A stretch of DNA of 64,000 nt. It comes from Picochlorum sp. 'celeri' (Eukaryota; Chlorophyta; Trebouxiophyceae). How positions within the stretch are numbered: position 1 is the stretch's first letter; each line of letters starts with the position of its first letter. Of this stretch, positions 41,531 to 51,440 are shown piece by piece. The notes beneath the pieces were generated by a model. That model saw only the letters and a program-made list of their open reading frames with translations. It did not search any database and was not told where the DNA came from. The translations under genes were made by a program, and so were the position numbers. The DNA lies in contig JAACMV010000023.1 in assembly GCA_010909725.1 (NCBI GenBank), forward strand, positions 992,001 through 1,056,000, written 5' to 3'.

Positions 41531-42606
41531 ATGCCTCGTCCTAGAAAGAAGTCTGGTGGTCAGTCTCGATTTGCAGTTCGAGGAGATGACACACGTGATA
41601 TGTGGGATGAAAAGAATTTAGAGAATGCGTTTCTGCGAAATGGGTCGGAGAGCGGGTCGGCGTCCAGCGAGTCTTCCGAGGCTGTTGCTGGAGAGATTCA
41701 GATACCTCTGGCCATGTGGGATTTGGGTCAATGCGATAAGAAGCGATGTACAGGAACGCGTCTCGTTCGACAGGGTGTTGTTCAGGAACTTCGATTGGGA
41801 CAGGTATGGATATAGAGGCATGATGGCTGCCTCGTCTTCTCTCGTCATGGAATACAAATAATAATGCCAATGGTGTTTTGCATCTTGATGCAGCATTTTC
41901 CTGGTGTGATCATGTCTCCTGTTGGTCGAAGCTGTGTTAGTATGGAAGATGCGGATTTAATTGAAAGCAAAGGGCTTGCTGTGGTAGACTGTTCCTGGAA
42001 TAAATTGGATGATGTTCCATTTGGTATGCATTTGGCATTCTGTAATTCATGGTGTTCATCATCCTAGTAATTCATGCATACATTATTAATTTAATCTACA
42101 GGGCGAATAAAAGGGCGGGCTCCGAGATTATTACCGTGGATGCTGGCTGCGAATCCTGTTAATTATGGCAAGCCATGCAAGCTCTCCTGTGCAGAGGCTT
42201 TTGCTGGTGCCTTGTATATTTGTGGACGAAAGGATGATTCACGGGCCGTGTTATCTCGATTTAAATGGTATGTGCACGTGTGATAGATGTAGTGCGATGG
42301 CATTATGCTGATATGACATATGAATCTTGCAGGGGACACAGTTTTTTTGCTCTGAATGAAGAACTCTTGGAATTGTACGCTGCATGCACGAATGCAGAAC
42401 AAGTTATTCAAGCTCAGAACTCATACTTGGAGTCCATGGCTGAGCAAGATAGGCAGAACGCTGCAAGAGCAGAGGAACACGCTGGGGATGGATATTTGGA
42501 TGGATTAGATCTGCCCCCATCGGATGATGATGATTCATACTCGTCATCAGAAGATGCTGAGACAGAAACAGAACTGTGCGACACGTTAGCTTCTGTAAAT
42601 GTATGA
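41531..42606 (+). CDS. TSR3: 18S rRNA aminocarboxypropyltransferase TSR3
   Basis: 280 aa. Exons are 41531-41803, 41894-42023, 42102-42267 and 42333-42606; introns of 90, 78 and 65 bp. Adds the acp group to the hypermodified uridine of 18S rRNA in the cytoplasm. Joined sequence follows TSR3 throughout: [84 protein letters not shown] and [16 protein letters not shown]. Each splice site was fixed by conserved sequence and phase. The C-terminal 80 residues are acidic and disordered. This is the most intron-rich gene in the window. Confidence 0.95.
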
Positions 42607-42722
42607 TCAGGTAAGATACCATGAATTAAATTCAAAAGTAAACAATGATGTTGTGTAAACATGTTTTTCTTTGTTCTTGTGTTTTCCTTCATCTTCATCC
42701 CCTACATCCAATAATATCTCTA

Positions 42723-43904
42723 CTAGTTGCTCTTGGCCTTCCAGTTGGCAATCCATTCTGCAGCTTCCTTGGCATTATCAGCCTTGGCGTCGGTGCTCTC
42801 AGCAGCGACAGCTGTTTCTTCTGCTTTCTGGGCTGCTGGTGCAACCTCGCCCATCTCCGTGTCAGAGTCATCCACAATAGCAGCTGCAATCTTATTCAAG
42901 TCAGTTCCAATTTCCTTCACGGCAACCTTTTCGTCCACAATCTCTTTGATATCATCCATCGTCTTCTTTCTGGAATCAGCGAACAACAAGTTCACAAAGA
43001 AATTTCCAGCCGCAACAAGACCAGCCACTTCCAGCAGCACCTCTGCCTCATTCACCAAGAAGAAGCCAGCTCCTGCCAATGCTCCAAGAGCAATACCAGC
43101 CTTGTTCAACGTTGGGGCTTCCTGGAAGTCCTCAGCAAGCGTATTCAAGGATGATCCTACTCCCTTCAAGTCTGGAAGCGACAAAGAAAGACCCTTTCCT
43201 GGCTCCTTCCATGCTCCGTATGCAGCCCAGGACTCGGCTCCTCCCTGCACAATGTACACCTTGTCCACACCCTCAATCATCCCCGCGGCTTCCTTGCTCT
43301 CACTTCCATCAGCATCGAGAAGAATAATAATAGACTCTTCATCCACACCCTTCACCTTGGCCACCTTCTCCCCAAAGTTCTCATCAACCATATATTCACC
43401 CTTCACCAAGGAGGTGAATGGAACAGACACCGCACTGCGCTTGATTGACTTCAAATCCGGCTTACCCTGGGCTTTAATCTCCGCTTTACTCCTAATATCT
43501 ACAAGAATAACTCTGGCATCACCCTCCAAGGCCTCCATAGCTTTGGCTGGGTTTGTCAACTTGACACCACCTGCTCCTCCAGAGCTCACCTTGACAATCA
43601 CATTGATCGCCACTGGAACAGCCAAAAGCAACCCAACTCCGCCAATCAACAATGGATTATCGGCGATAATATCCCCGAAACCTCCATCCGTTGCAGCAGA
43701 CACGGTTGATTCGGGAATTGTCACTTGTGGAGGAGAGAATGTTACTTCCTCTGCAGAAACAACCTTTGCAGCCAGACCCTGACTGATAACAGCAGTGGTC
43801 AAGTTCTTAATCAATTGAACCTTCTGCTGGACACCAGTCTGCTCTCTACGAGCCTTGCAAGCAACGTTGGTCCCACTCACACGAGCAGCGACGACCGGGG
43901 CCAT
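42723..43904 (-). CDS. Thylakoid rhodanese-like protein (STR4/TROL group), inactive site
   Basis: 393 aa, single exon. Plastid-type leader, then a membrane helix (NPLLIGGVGLLLAVPVAINV), a rhodanese domain (MEALEGDARVILVDIRSKAE, IKRSAVSVPFTSLV), and two further hydrophobic segments (GIALGALAGAGFFLVN, VLLEVAGLVAAGNFFVNLLF). This layout and the DIRS/KRSAVSVP sequences match plant STR4A/TROL proteins. The catalytic loop reads ILLDADGSESKEA, with Asp where active rhodanese has Cys, so sulfurtransferase activity is unlikely. TROL anchors ferredoxin-NADP reductase; no such binding motif is visible at this C-terminus. A GTG-initiated extension to 43931 was rejected. Confidence 0.85.
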   Translation of the reverse strand: MAPVVAARVSGTNVACKARREQTGVQQKVQLIKNLTTAVISQGLAAKVVSAEEVTFSPPQVTIPESTVSAATDGGFGDIIADNPLLIGGVGLLLAVPVAINVIVKVSSGGAGGVKLTNPAKAMEALEGDARVILVDIRSKAEIKAQGKPDLKSIKRSAVSVPFTSLVKGEYMVDENFGEKVAKVKGVDEESIIILLDADGSESKEAAGMIEGVDKVYIVQGGAESWAAYGAWKEPGKGLSLSLPDLKGVGSSLNTLAEDFQEAPTLNKAGIALGALAGAGFFLVNEAEVLLEVAGLVAAGNFFVNLLFADSRKKTMDDIKEIVDEKVAVKEIGTDLNKIAAAIVDDSDTEMGEVAPAAQKAEETAVAAESTDAKADNAKEAAEWIANWKAKSN

Positions 43905-44264
43905 TTTCCTTCTGATGAATACAAGACACACAGATGAATGATTCTAAATAGTTTGATTATGATCTGATTACTTTTGCTGAGAATGTATCGCATATGACTG
44001 TGCTTTTGGTGGACCTATGCTATCCTGATGAGATCCTCATCTCATCTCTGACGCCGTCTCTGTCCATATCCTCCTATCAATGGAAGTATTTGATGGGAAA
44101 GAGATGCAGATATTACTCTGGGTACTGGGACCGTCTCAGCTATATTGGGTCTCTGGGGGGAAGGGAATGACTTGTACACGTATTCAATGTGATGCGGGGA
44201 GAAAAAAGAGTGGTCCATATGACAGCAGGAGGGTGATTTGAGGAGACGTACCAGTACAGTCAGC
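43905..44264. promoter_or_regulatory. Divergent promoter of the rhodanese and epimerase genes
   Basis: 360 bp, no gene seen. CCTGATGAGATCCTCATCTC near 44024-44043 contains a short imperfect inverted repeat (GATGAGATCCTCATC). Confidence 0.35.
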
Positions 44265-45286
44265 ATGGTGGTCCTGCAGGGAGGACTGGTGCACCAGGAC
44301 AAGCATTTACTAATTCTAGGTATGGTACCCTGTGCTCATGAATCAATGTTTGATCACACGGGTGTGACTGATGAATTTCTTATCGGGTTTGTTGCATTAC
44401 GACAACAGGGTTGGGATATAGTGGAGTGGGAGTAGCCAATTACTTTTCTCAGAAACAGGGTTGGAAGGTGACTGGTACAACACGACGAGACATCGATGCA
44501 TTTCATGCCTCGCATCTGCGATTGCATGACGCGGTTGATATCATGCCATGTGTTGATTTTGGTGGACAGATGGGGAGGCTGAAGCCAGGTTCTCCTCCCA
44601 TGGTGACTCACATTCTATCCACTATTCCACCACCAAACGTTGATTCAGAATGCTCTGTGGATCCCGTGATACAGAGTATCAAGGAATCAATGGATGCGAA
44701 TGACCTGTCTAGAGTGCAGTGGATGGGGTATCTGAGTACAACCAGACTCTATGGAGACCATCAGGGAGCACCCGTGTGGGAAGATTCTGAGCTGCGTGAC
44801 ACGGCATCGCAGCATCGGTATAGAGCCGAGCGGGAATGGTTGGAAAACTTTTCTCAAACCCATGTTTTTCGATGTGGTGGCATCTATGGCCCATATAGGA
44901 GTGTGATTGAGAGTCTGGTGCAGTCTGGAGGCAGCACAGCACGGTTACGACCCAGCCAGAGAGCTCGGCGAAGGCGATCAAAGGTTGCTCGGTGCCACGT
45001 GTATGATATTTGCAATGTTATTGAAAAGAGCATGATGTATCCCCATCCTGGATCTGTGTACAATATTGTTGATGATGATCCTGCACCTCGATGGCAGGTG
45101 GAGGCATATGCTGCATCTCTGTTGGACTATCCTGTACCCCCTCAAGAGACGGGTATGGAGCCTCCCGACAAGATTGTCATGAACGAGCGAATCAAGAAAG
45201 AATTGCATGTCGACCTCGTATTTCCTTCCTATAGAGAAGGCTTGGATGCTATTGTTGCTGGAGACATGAGGCCATTTTACGTGTAA
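44265..45286 (+). CDS. NAD-dependent epimerase/dehydratase-type SDR (YeeZ-like)
   Basis: 310 aa. Exons are 44265-44319 and 44409-45286 (89 bp intron). The junction G|GG rebuilds the Rossmann motif as HLLILGLGYSGVGVANYF, strong support for the splice. Further features: VTGTTRRDI, HILSTIPPP, MGYLSTTRLYGDHQGAPV, DSELRDTASQHRYRAEREWL, FRCGGIYGPYRS, CHVYDICNVIEKSM and VYNIVDDDPAP. This is the atypical SDR_a5/YeeZ group, where YRxxK-like residues replace the usual YxxxK. Substrate unknown; plant relatives are often plastid-located, but no clear transit peptide is visible. It ends 17 bp from the AP-2 sigma stop. Confidence 0.85.
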
Positions 45287-45303
45287 AGACAGTTACACAT
45301 GTG

Positions 45304-45933
45304 TCACGTTTCTAACGAATCTAATTCTTTTATTCTTTGTAATATAACCTTTTTACTCGTCTCTTGCACCTCTCCTCCGATGATAAATTCATCCAGAATG
45401 CAATACGCTCGGTGAAAACCAAACACTAAATCCAACTCGCACACATTTCCAAAGTAATGGTCTAAAATCTGCACATATATACGCGTTAATACATGGAGAG
45501 ATCGATGGTACATTGTGTGATAATAATACCAATGATGATGATGATGATGCGCAGCAAGGAAAGGCATGTATAGCCAAAAACACACACACACCTCTACAAA
45601 CAAGTGAATGCTTTCGAGGTACAACAGCTCATTGTCTGTCACGTCAATCGCAAATATAAAGAATAGTCCGGCATAGCGTCTAAACACAAGCTTGAAACTC
45701 TTATACTGCACACCAATCATGAATGATGTAGAAATACGTGGAAGATGAGGCAAATTCTTCTCCTGTGTAGCAACACACACCTCGACAAAATTGGTAAATG
45801 ATGCATCCCGCTGCATAAAGATCCTATGAATCTCATTTTCCATTTTAATCTTTTCATCATCAGCAAAAGGATGGTAATATTTCGACAACCGAGTTTTTCC
45901 GCTCTTGTTTTGAAGAAGGAAGAAACGAATCAT
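45304..45933 (-). CDS. AP2S1: AP-2 complex sigma subunit
   Basis: 143 aa. Exons read 45933-45781, 45705-45592 and 45468-45304, all phase 0. Small core subunit of the clathrin adaptor AP-2 at the plasma membrane. Spliced sequence follows the family end to end: [47 protein letters not shown]-like [18 protein letters not shown]|, [19 protein letters not shown] and [18 protein letters not shown]. Length equals human AP2S1 (142). Both introns (75 and 123 bp) are multiples of three without stop codons, so the unspliced frame reads 209 aa; the introns are recognised because they interrupt invariant blocks and carry GTGTGT...GCAG ends. Confidence 0.93.
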   Translation of the reverse strand: MIRFFLLQNKSGKTRLSKYYHPFADDEKIKMENEIHRIFMQRDASFTNFVEVCVATQEKNLPHLPRISTSFMIGVQYKSFKLVFRRYAGLFFIFAIDVTDNELLYLESIHLFVEVCVCFWLYMPFLAAHHHHHHWYYYHTMYHRSLHVLTRIYVQILDHYFGNVCELDLVFGFHRAYCILDEFIIGGEVQETSKKVILQRIKELDSLET

Positions 45934-46059
45934 TGTTCATCTATCAACTATTGGCGCTGTGCTACTACGTAAATACTACTTTATATGAATAAATCTTCAT
46001 GAGATTTGGGTAGAACTGATTACGTTGGGTTTATTTGTCAATTTTGAGCCATGGCTGTT

Positions 46060-46306
46060 CTATACTGACATCTTACTCAATGCCTTATTTACGGCAGGAA
46101 AGGCTGACTGAACATCAACACGTCCAGTCTTTGGATCAAGAAAAAAGAAATTACATCCATCGTTCAAACGAATATAGTAGGAATAATGCATTGTGGCAAA
46201 ATTCAAGAGTCTATGAAATGGAGACCCAGATGGCTAAGAAAAAACACAAGCACAGTAGGACATGGCAGCCAGGCACATTCATTCATCTTCTGGTGAATAC
46301 AGCCAT
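46060..46306 (-). CDS. Candidate micro-protein (about 59 aa)
   Basis: Not recognised. The minus strand has a coding-looking frame, PSGSPFHRLLNFATMHYSYY then IRLNDGCNFFFLDPKTGRVD then VQSAFPAVNKALSKMSV and a stop at 46060. It is preceded by a good acceptor (TTTTTTCTTAG, exon 46233-46060). A short first exon (46306-46301, ATGGCT) followed by GTATTC would put it in frame, giving a 67 bp intron, but that start is a guess. The aromatic and charged composition is unlike random sequence. An overlapping plus-strand frame (46035-46394) looks less protein-like. Confidence 0.4.
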
Positions 46307-46540
46307 GGCTGGACGTGTCCTGGCACAATATATGAATAGTAAGGATACCTCTCTCTTCTCTCTAGTATATGCAGCAAACAGTATATTTCTTTAATGGTTG
46401 ATGGTGTTGATCGAAACAGACAATACATTCTTCTTTCCATGGAATTTGTTCTTCAAAAAGAACAACTCCCTCAGAGGACATGGCCCATCATAGTATTTGT
46501 GTATAGTACAGACTACAGCTTTGAGTCCATTTAGAAGGAA

Positions 46541-47458
46541 TTAAAGCTGGAATGATGCCAAAACATCGTCGTCGCAGAGAGAATCCATGGCAGATTTGGA
46601 TTCCAGCAACTGCTGGCTTGCAGTGCGCCCATTGGAGAGCAGGGCTCCTCCTGACAAATGCTCAAGCATGGAGCCGCCGCCACCTTGCATACCAGATGAG
46701 AAGGAATCAAAGATGTATGACTCATCGAAAGGACTGTATGTCAGAGGATTGTCATTCTGATCATCAAACACTGATTCTGGGCAGAGGTCATCCACAGGCT
46801 GCACAGGGTCAAACAAACTTGGTTCATGGAGTGCAGTCGGCGAATTCGGTGCCATCTTCTGAGATCCCATCTGTGGAGTCATGGGAAGCTGATTTTCTCC
46901 GGAAGAATACATTCTCTTCTTAATCTTGAGGAGCGGCTTGTTCTGAACAGACAGCTTGAAGTTCATTGGCTTTCCACTGTGAGTGCTCCTGTGTGGATCG
47001 ACATGCACCCCATATCCCTTCGAATAATTCCTCAAGCACGCAATAATATCTTCTTTATGGACCATTGGGAGCAAGGGACTCAACTCTGCGTAATCACCGC
47101 CATCAAAGTTGAGGGCTTCACACGAAGGCCCCTTGCACTTGAGAGCCATGATATCGTGGCTTCGTGCAGCCAACAACTCTGACTCAAATCCCCCAAGGTA
47201 TATCTGTTTCTTACTCTCCCAAATATGCGCTTCATATCTCTGCGTCCTCTTGTGCTTTGTCACACCCCTAAATTTCTTCAATCCCCTCATCCTCAAAATA
47301 TCTGCTGCCACATGGCCCACCATTTCCTTCTTCAATGTCTCCGAAAACATCGCTTCAACGATGCCCTGGAACTTTTCAAATGCAGTTGGAGTATCACCAA
47401 TCATCTCGCTCTGAGGCTCCATCATATTCCCAAACGCAGACAAGCTCTCCCACGTCAT
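46541..47458 (-). CDS. AP2-domain transcription factor
   Basis: 305 aa from the ATG at 47458, single exon. A single AP2/ERF DNA-binding domain lies at about 62-125: KKFRGVTKHKRTQRYEAHIW, ESKKQIYLGGFESELLAARS, HDIMALKCKGPSCEALNF. The YEAHIW and long ALK...LNF form resembles repeats of the ANT/AP2 subfamily rather than ERF. The C-terminal 150 residues are Ser/Pro-rich and acidic, likely an activation region. Targets unknown. The gap to the next gene is the largest in the window (about 1 kb), so it may hold a long 5' leader or extensive regulation. Confidence 0.88.
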   Translation of the reverse strand: MTWESLSAFGNMMEPQSEMIGDTPTAFEKFQGIVEAMFSETLKKEMVGHVAADILRMRGLKKFRGVTKHKRTQRYEAHIWESKKQIYLGGFESELLAARSHDIMALKCKGPSCEALNFDGGDYAELSPLLPMVHKEDIIACLRNYSKGYGVHVDPHRSTHSGKPMNFKLSVQNKPLLKIKKRMYSSGENQLPMTPQMGSQKMAPNSPTALHEPSLFDPVQPVDDLCPESVFDDQNDNPLTYSPFDESYIFDSFSSGMQGGGGSMLEHLSGGALLSNGRTASQQLLESKSAMDSLCDDDVLASFQL

Positions 47459-48489
47459 GGGTACAGAAGCGTACACACACAAGTGTCTTGAAATATTGTA
47501 GACTTTACCACTCGTCGAGTATCTTCTCCAAATCTAGAAACAGAATAGACTCTGTACTGATTGGTGGTGTATTGTTGATATCTCTGCACAACAGTCGAAA
47601 GTCAGAATCCCATGAACAGGAAGGAGTGACGTGTCTTCCCACCAAAAGTACCGCCCACAAACGGTTGCACCACACATCGTAGTATACCCAAACCTCCCCA
47701 AAACCACATATAATAGTCTATGTATGTATCATATTAATATGCTATGCCCAACCCAACCCAAGCATGACCATGGCAACGCGGAGTCGGTCGATTCGAATCG
47801 AATCGAATCGAACAATCCACACACTGCTCTCACCAACCCTACCACGACAGAGCCACACAAACGGTATATATTCGTATTACCAACGTACTTTTTCAGAAAT
47901 GAAACGAAATTACACCTATGAAAATGAAATGAATCTTTTTCGACTGGATTTTGCGGACACGGTTGCTACTCTACCACGGTAGTACCGACACCATCATCAT
48001 GTTACGACCATGTACCGTCAGAGGATGCACTTGACCGAAGCATAGTCTGTAGCCACATCAGACGTGTGCTGAGTCGAATCTGGACAAAGGGCGCCTAATT
48101 TTGCGGTGGACACGAAGCACCCCTAGAATGTACCTTGGGACCCAACACAAAGACAGTAAGGAGCTCTGTAATCACATATGACAAGCATCATACTGCATAT
48201 ATGTGACCAATAGGACCAAATCTATCACGAATGGGCATATTTTGAATGGAAAACATAGTGTCCGATCCAAGAGGATGTTTGATGGGGAGATTGACAGGGT
48301 GCCAGATGGATGTGATCCCTCATGGCTCATGGGTACTCTATGGAGAACAAGGCGACTGCATGGGTACAATATTTCTTAGTTTGTTGTAGAATCGTCGTTT
48401 TATTCCTACATAAAACAGTCGAATCGATTCGCATCGCATATCGTTGACACGCATCGTAATAATTTCCGGGTGCATACACAAACGGCAAG
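47459..48489. other. Largest intergenic region, between the AP2 factor and EF2
   Basis: 1031 bp divergent region. It holds a short tandem repeat of CGAAT (CGATTCGAATCGAATCGAAT, near 47789-47808), short plus-strand frames of low likeness, and a coding-looking plus-strand fragment at about 48243-48378 (HSVRSKRMFDGEIDRVPDGC, DPSWLMGTLWRTRRLHGYNI, then stop) with no usable start. The EF2 promoter must lie at its right end, where CATAAAACAG occurs near 48410. Confidence 0.35.
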
Positions 48490-51356
48490 ATGGTCAAGTT
48501 TACGATTGATGAGATCCGGTACGTGATTAGTTCAAGCTATTTTGATAGAGCATGGGGACTGCAATGGATCATACGCGGAGGCTCGGTAGGCGAGATTGGC
48601 GCATGAGATGCCGTTGGTCGAGGTGCTCGGGAGCGTATGAGGGGGTTACACGCATACGAATGGTTCCATATATTGATTATTTTTATTATATGGTCTTGGG
48701 TACTGCGGGGTGTTGGGAAAGAATGGGTATTGAGGAGGAATCCGTAGAGTGCCGCCGACGGCGGTCACTCTTGGTGGCTCCTGGTGGTTCTACAGTCGAT
48801 CACATGCTTGATCACGGTGTGGACTGATATGATGTTTGTGAATGCAGTGCTCTCATGGACAAGAAGGATAATATCCGTAATATGTCCGTGATTGCTCACG
48901 TCGATCACGGAAAGTCCACATTGACGGATTCTCTTGTTGCTGCTGCGGGAATTATTGCCGTAGAGTCTGCTGGTGATCAGCGTTTGACTGATACTCGTGC
49001 TGATGAGCAGGAGCGTGGTATTACCATCAAGTCTACTGGTATTTCTCTGTACTATGTTATGGAGGAGGAGAAGCTCGATGGTTTCACAAAGAATCGCGAG
49101 GGAAACCATTTCTTGGTCAACTTGATTGATTCTCCAGGGCACGTCGATTTCTCCTCAGAAGTGACTGCTGCTCTTCGTATTACTGATGGAGCTCTCGTTG
49201 TCGTCGATTGCATTGAGGGAGTGTGCGTGCAGACCGAGACTGTGTTGCGTCAGGCTCTTGGTGAGCGTATCAAGCCAGTGTTGACCATCAACAAGATTGA
49301 TCGTTGCTTCTTGGAATTGATGCTCGACCCAGAGGATGCTTTCACGTCTTTCAGACGTGTGATTGAGAATGCCAATGTTGTCATGGCTACCTATGCTGAC
49401 GAGGCTCTCGGAGACACTCAGGTGTACCCAGAGGCTGGAACTGTATGCTTCTCTGCTGGTCTTCACGGATGGGGATTCACTTTGACTGTGTTCGCTGACT
49501 TGTACGCCAAGAAGTTCGGAACAGACAGAAAGAAGATGATGGAGAAGCTTTGGGGAGATAACTTCTTTGATCCAACAACCAAGAAGTGGACCAAGAAGCA
49601 CACTGGAGCTGCCACCTGCAAGCGTGGTTTCTGCCAGTTCATTTATGAGCCAATCCGTACTGTGATTGATGCCGCCATGAATGATGAGAGAGAGAAGCTC
49701 TTCTCACTTTTGGAGAAGCTCGAGGTGCTCAAGCTCCTCAAGCCAGAGGACAAGGAATTGATGGGAAAGCCATTGATGAAGCGTGTTATGCAGTCCTGGC
49801 TCCCAGCCCACGAAGCTCTTTTGGAAATGATGATCTGGCACTTGCCATCCCCAGCCATGGCACAGAAGTATCGTGTTGATGTGTTGTATGAGGGACCTCT
49901 TGATGATGTGTATGCCACTGGTATCAGAAACTGTGACCCAGATGGTCCAATGATGATGTACATCTCCAAGATGATTCCAGCCTCTGATAAGGGACGTTTC
50001 TATGCCTTCGGACGTGTGTTCTCTGGAAAGATCGCCACTGGACGTAAGGTTCGTATTATGGGACCAAACTATGTCCCAGGATCCAAGAAGGATCTCTTCA
50101 TCAAGACAGTGCAGCGTACTGTACTTTGCATGGGTCGCAGACAGGATGCTGTCGAGGATGTGCCATGCGGAAACACTGTGGCTCTGGTCGGTTTGGATCA
50201 GTTCATTACCAAGAATGCTACACTTGCTGAGGAGAAGTCTGATGATGCTCACACCATCAAGGCCATGAAGTTCTCTGTGTCCCCAGTCGTGCGTGTTGCT
50301 GTTGAGCCAAAGCAGGCCTCAGATCTTCCAAAGTTGGTCGAAGGTTTGAAGAGATTGGCCAAGTCTGATCCTATGGTTCAGTGCCAGATTGAGGAGACTG
50401 GTGAGCATATTATTGCCGGAGCTGGTGAGCTTCACTTGGAGATTTGCCTCAAGGATCTCCAGGAGGACTTCATGGGAGGAGCTCAGATTAGAGTGTCCCC
50501 ACCAGTTGTGTCTTTCCGTGAGACAGTGAATGCTACATCTGACCACGTTGTCATGTCCAAGTCGCCAAACAAGCATAACCGTATCTATCTCCAGGCTCGT
50601 CCAATGGAGGAGGGTCTTGCAGAGGCTATTGACGAAGGAAAGATTGGTCCACGTGATGATCCAAAGGTTCGTGGAAAGATCATGTCTGAGGAATTCGGAT
50701 GGGATAAGGATATGGCCAAGAAGATTTGGTGCTTCGGTCCTGACACCACCGGTCCAAACTTGATGAGTGATATTGCCAAGGGAGTTCAGTACCTCAATGA
50801 GATCAAGGACTCTTGCGTTGCTGCCTTCCAGTGGGCCACTAAGGAGGGTGTGTTGGCCGAAGAAAACATGAGAGGAGCAATCTTTGAGATTTGCGATGTG
50901 GTTCTCCATGCTGATGCCATCCATCGTGGAGGAGGTCAGATCATCCCAACATGCCGCCGTGCCATGTATGCTGCCCAGCTCACAGCCGAGCCAAAGATTA
51001 TGGAACCAGTGTACCTCGTGGAAATCCAGTGCCCAGAGCAGGCAATTGGAGGAGTGTACAATGTGCTTAACCAGAAGCGTGGAGAAGTGTTCGAGTCCAT
51101 CCAGCGTCCAGGAACACCAATTTTCAACTTGAAGGCATACTTGCCAGTCATTGAGTCATTCGGTTTCGATTCTCAGTTACGTGCACAGACTGCTGGACAG
51201 GCTTTCCCACAGTGCGTGTTCGATCATTGGGAGCTCATGACTGCCAATCCTCTCGAGGAGGGATCCCAAGCCAATGAGATTATTTTGGATATTCGTAAGA
51301 GAAAGGGTCTCAAGGAGAATCCATCCCCTCTCAACGAGTACGAAGACAAGCTCTAA
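48490..51356 (+). CDS. EEF2: Translation elongation factor 2
   Basis: 845 aa. GTPase that translocates the ribosome. Exons are 48490-48518 and 48848-51356; the Arg codon CG|T joins [10 protein letters not shown] to [21 protein letters not shown] motifs [17 protein letters not shown] and NKID are present. The diphthamide loop reads [19 protein letters not shown], with the modified His. Domain order and length are those of archaeal/eukaryotic EF2. The 329 bp intron directly after codon 10 is the longest in the window. Codon use is highly biased (Pro almost always CCA, Gly mostly GGA), fitting very high expression. TGTAA follows the stop. Confidence 0.98.
48748..48769 (+). repeat. Hairpin in the EF2 intron
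   Basis: AGTGCCGCC (48748-48756) pairs with GGCGGTCACT (48760-48769) through nine base pairs with one bulged T and a GAC loop. It lies within the long first intron of EF2. Purpose unknown. Confidence 0.6.
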
Positions 51357-51440
51357 ATGTGTCGATTATATTTTTGTTTGCACAGAATGTAAATGCAAAT
51401 TATCCTTACACCTTGAACTATATATATTTGGTTATATTGT

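Noticed and set aside
42727..43782. 351-aa plus-strand ORF, Ser/Ala/Pro-rich
   Set aside because: Exact antisense of the thylakoid rhodanese gene; composition results from its Ala/Glu/Val codons.
46035..46394. 119-aa plus-strand ORF
   Set aside because: No likeness to any protein; the opposite strand in the same place looks more like coding sequence.
47786..47815. Possible tRNA T-loop (GATTCGAATC)
   Set aside because: It is part of a CGAAT tandem repeat; no acceptor stem, anticodon arm or D arm can be built around it.
48519..48847. snoRNA in the EF2 intron
   Set aside because: ATATGATGT and CTGA occur near the 3' end but in the wrong order and spacing for box C/D; no H/ACA pair found.
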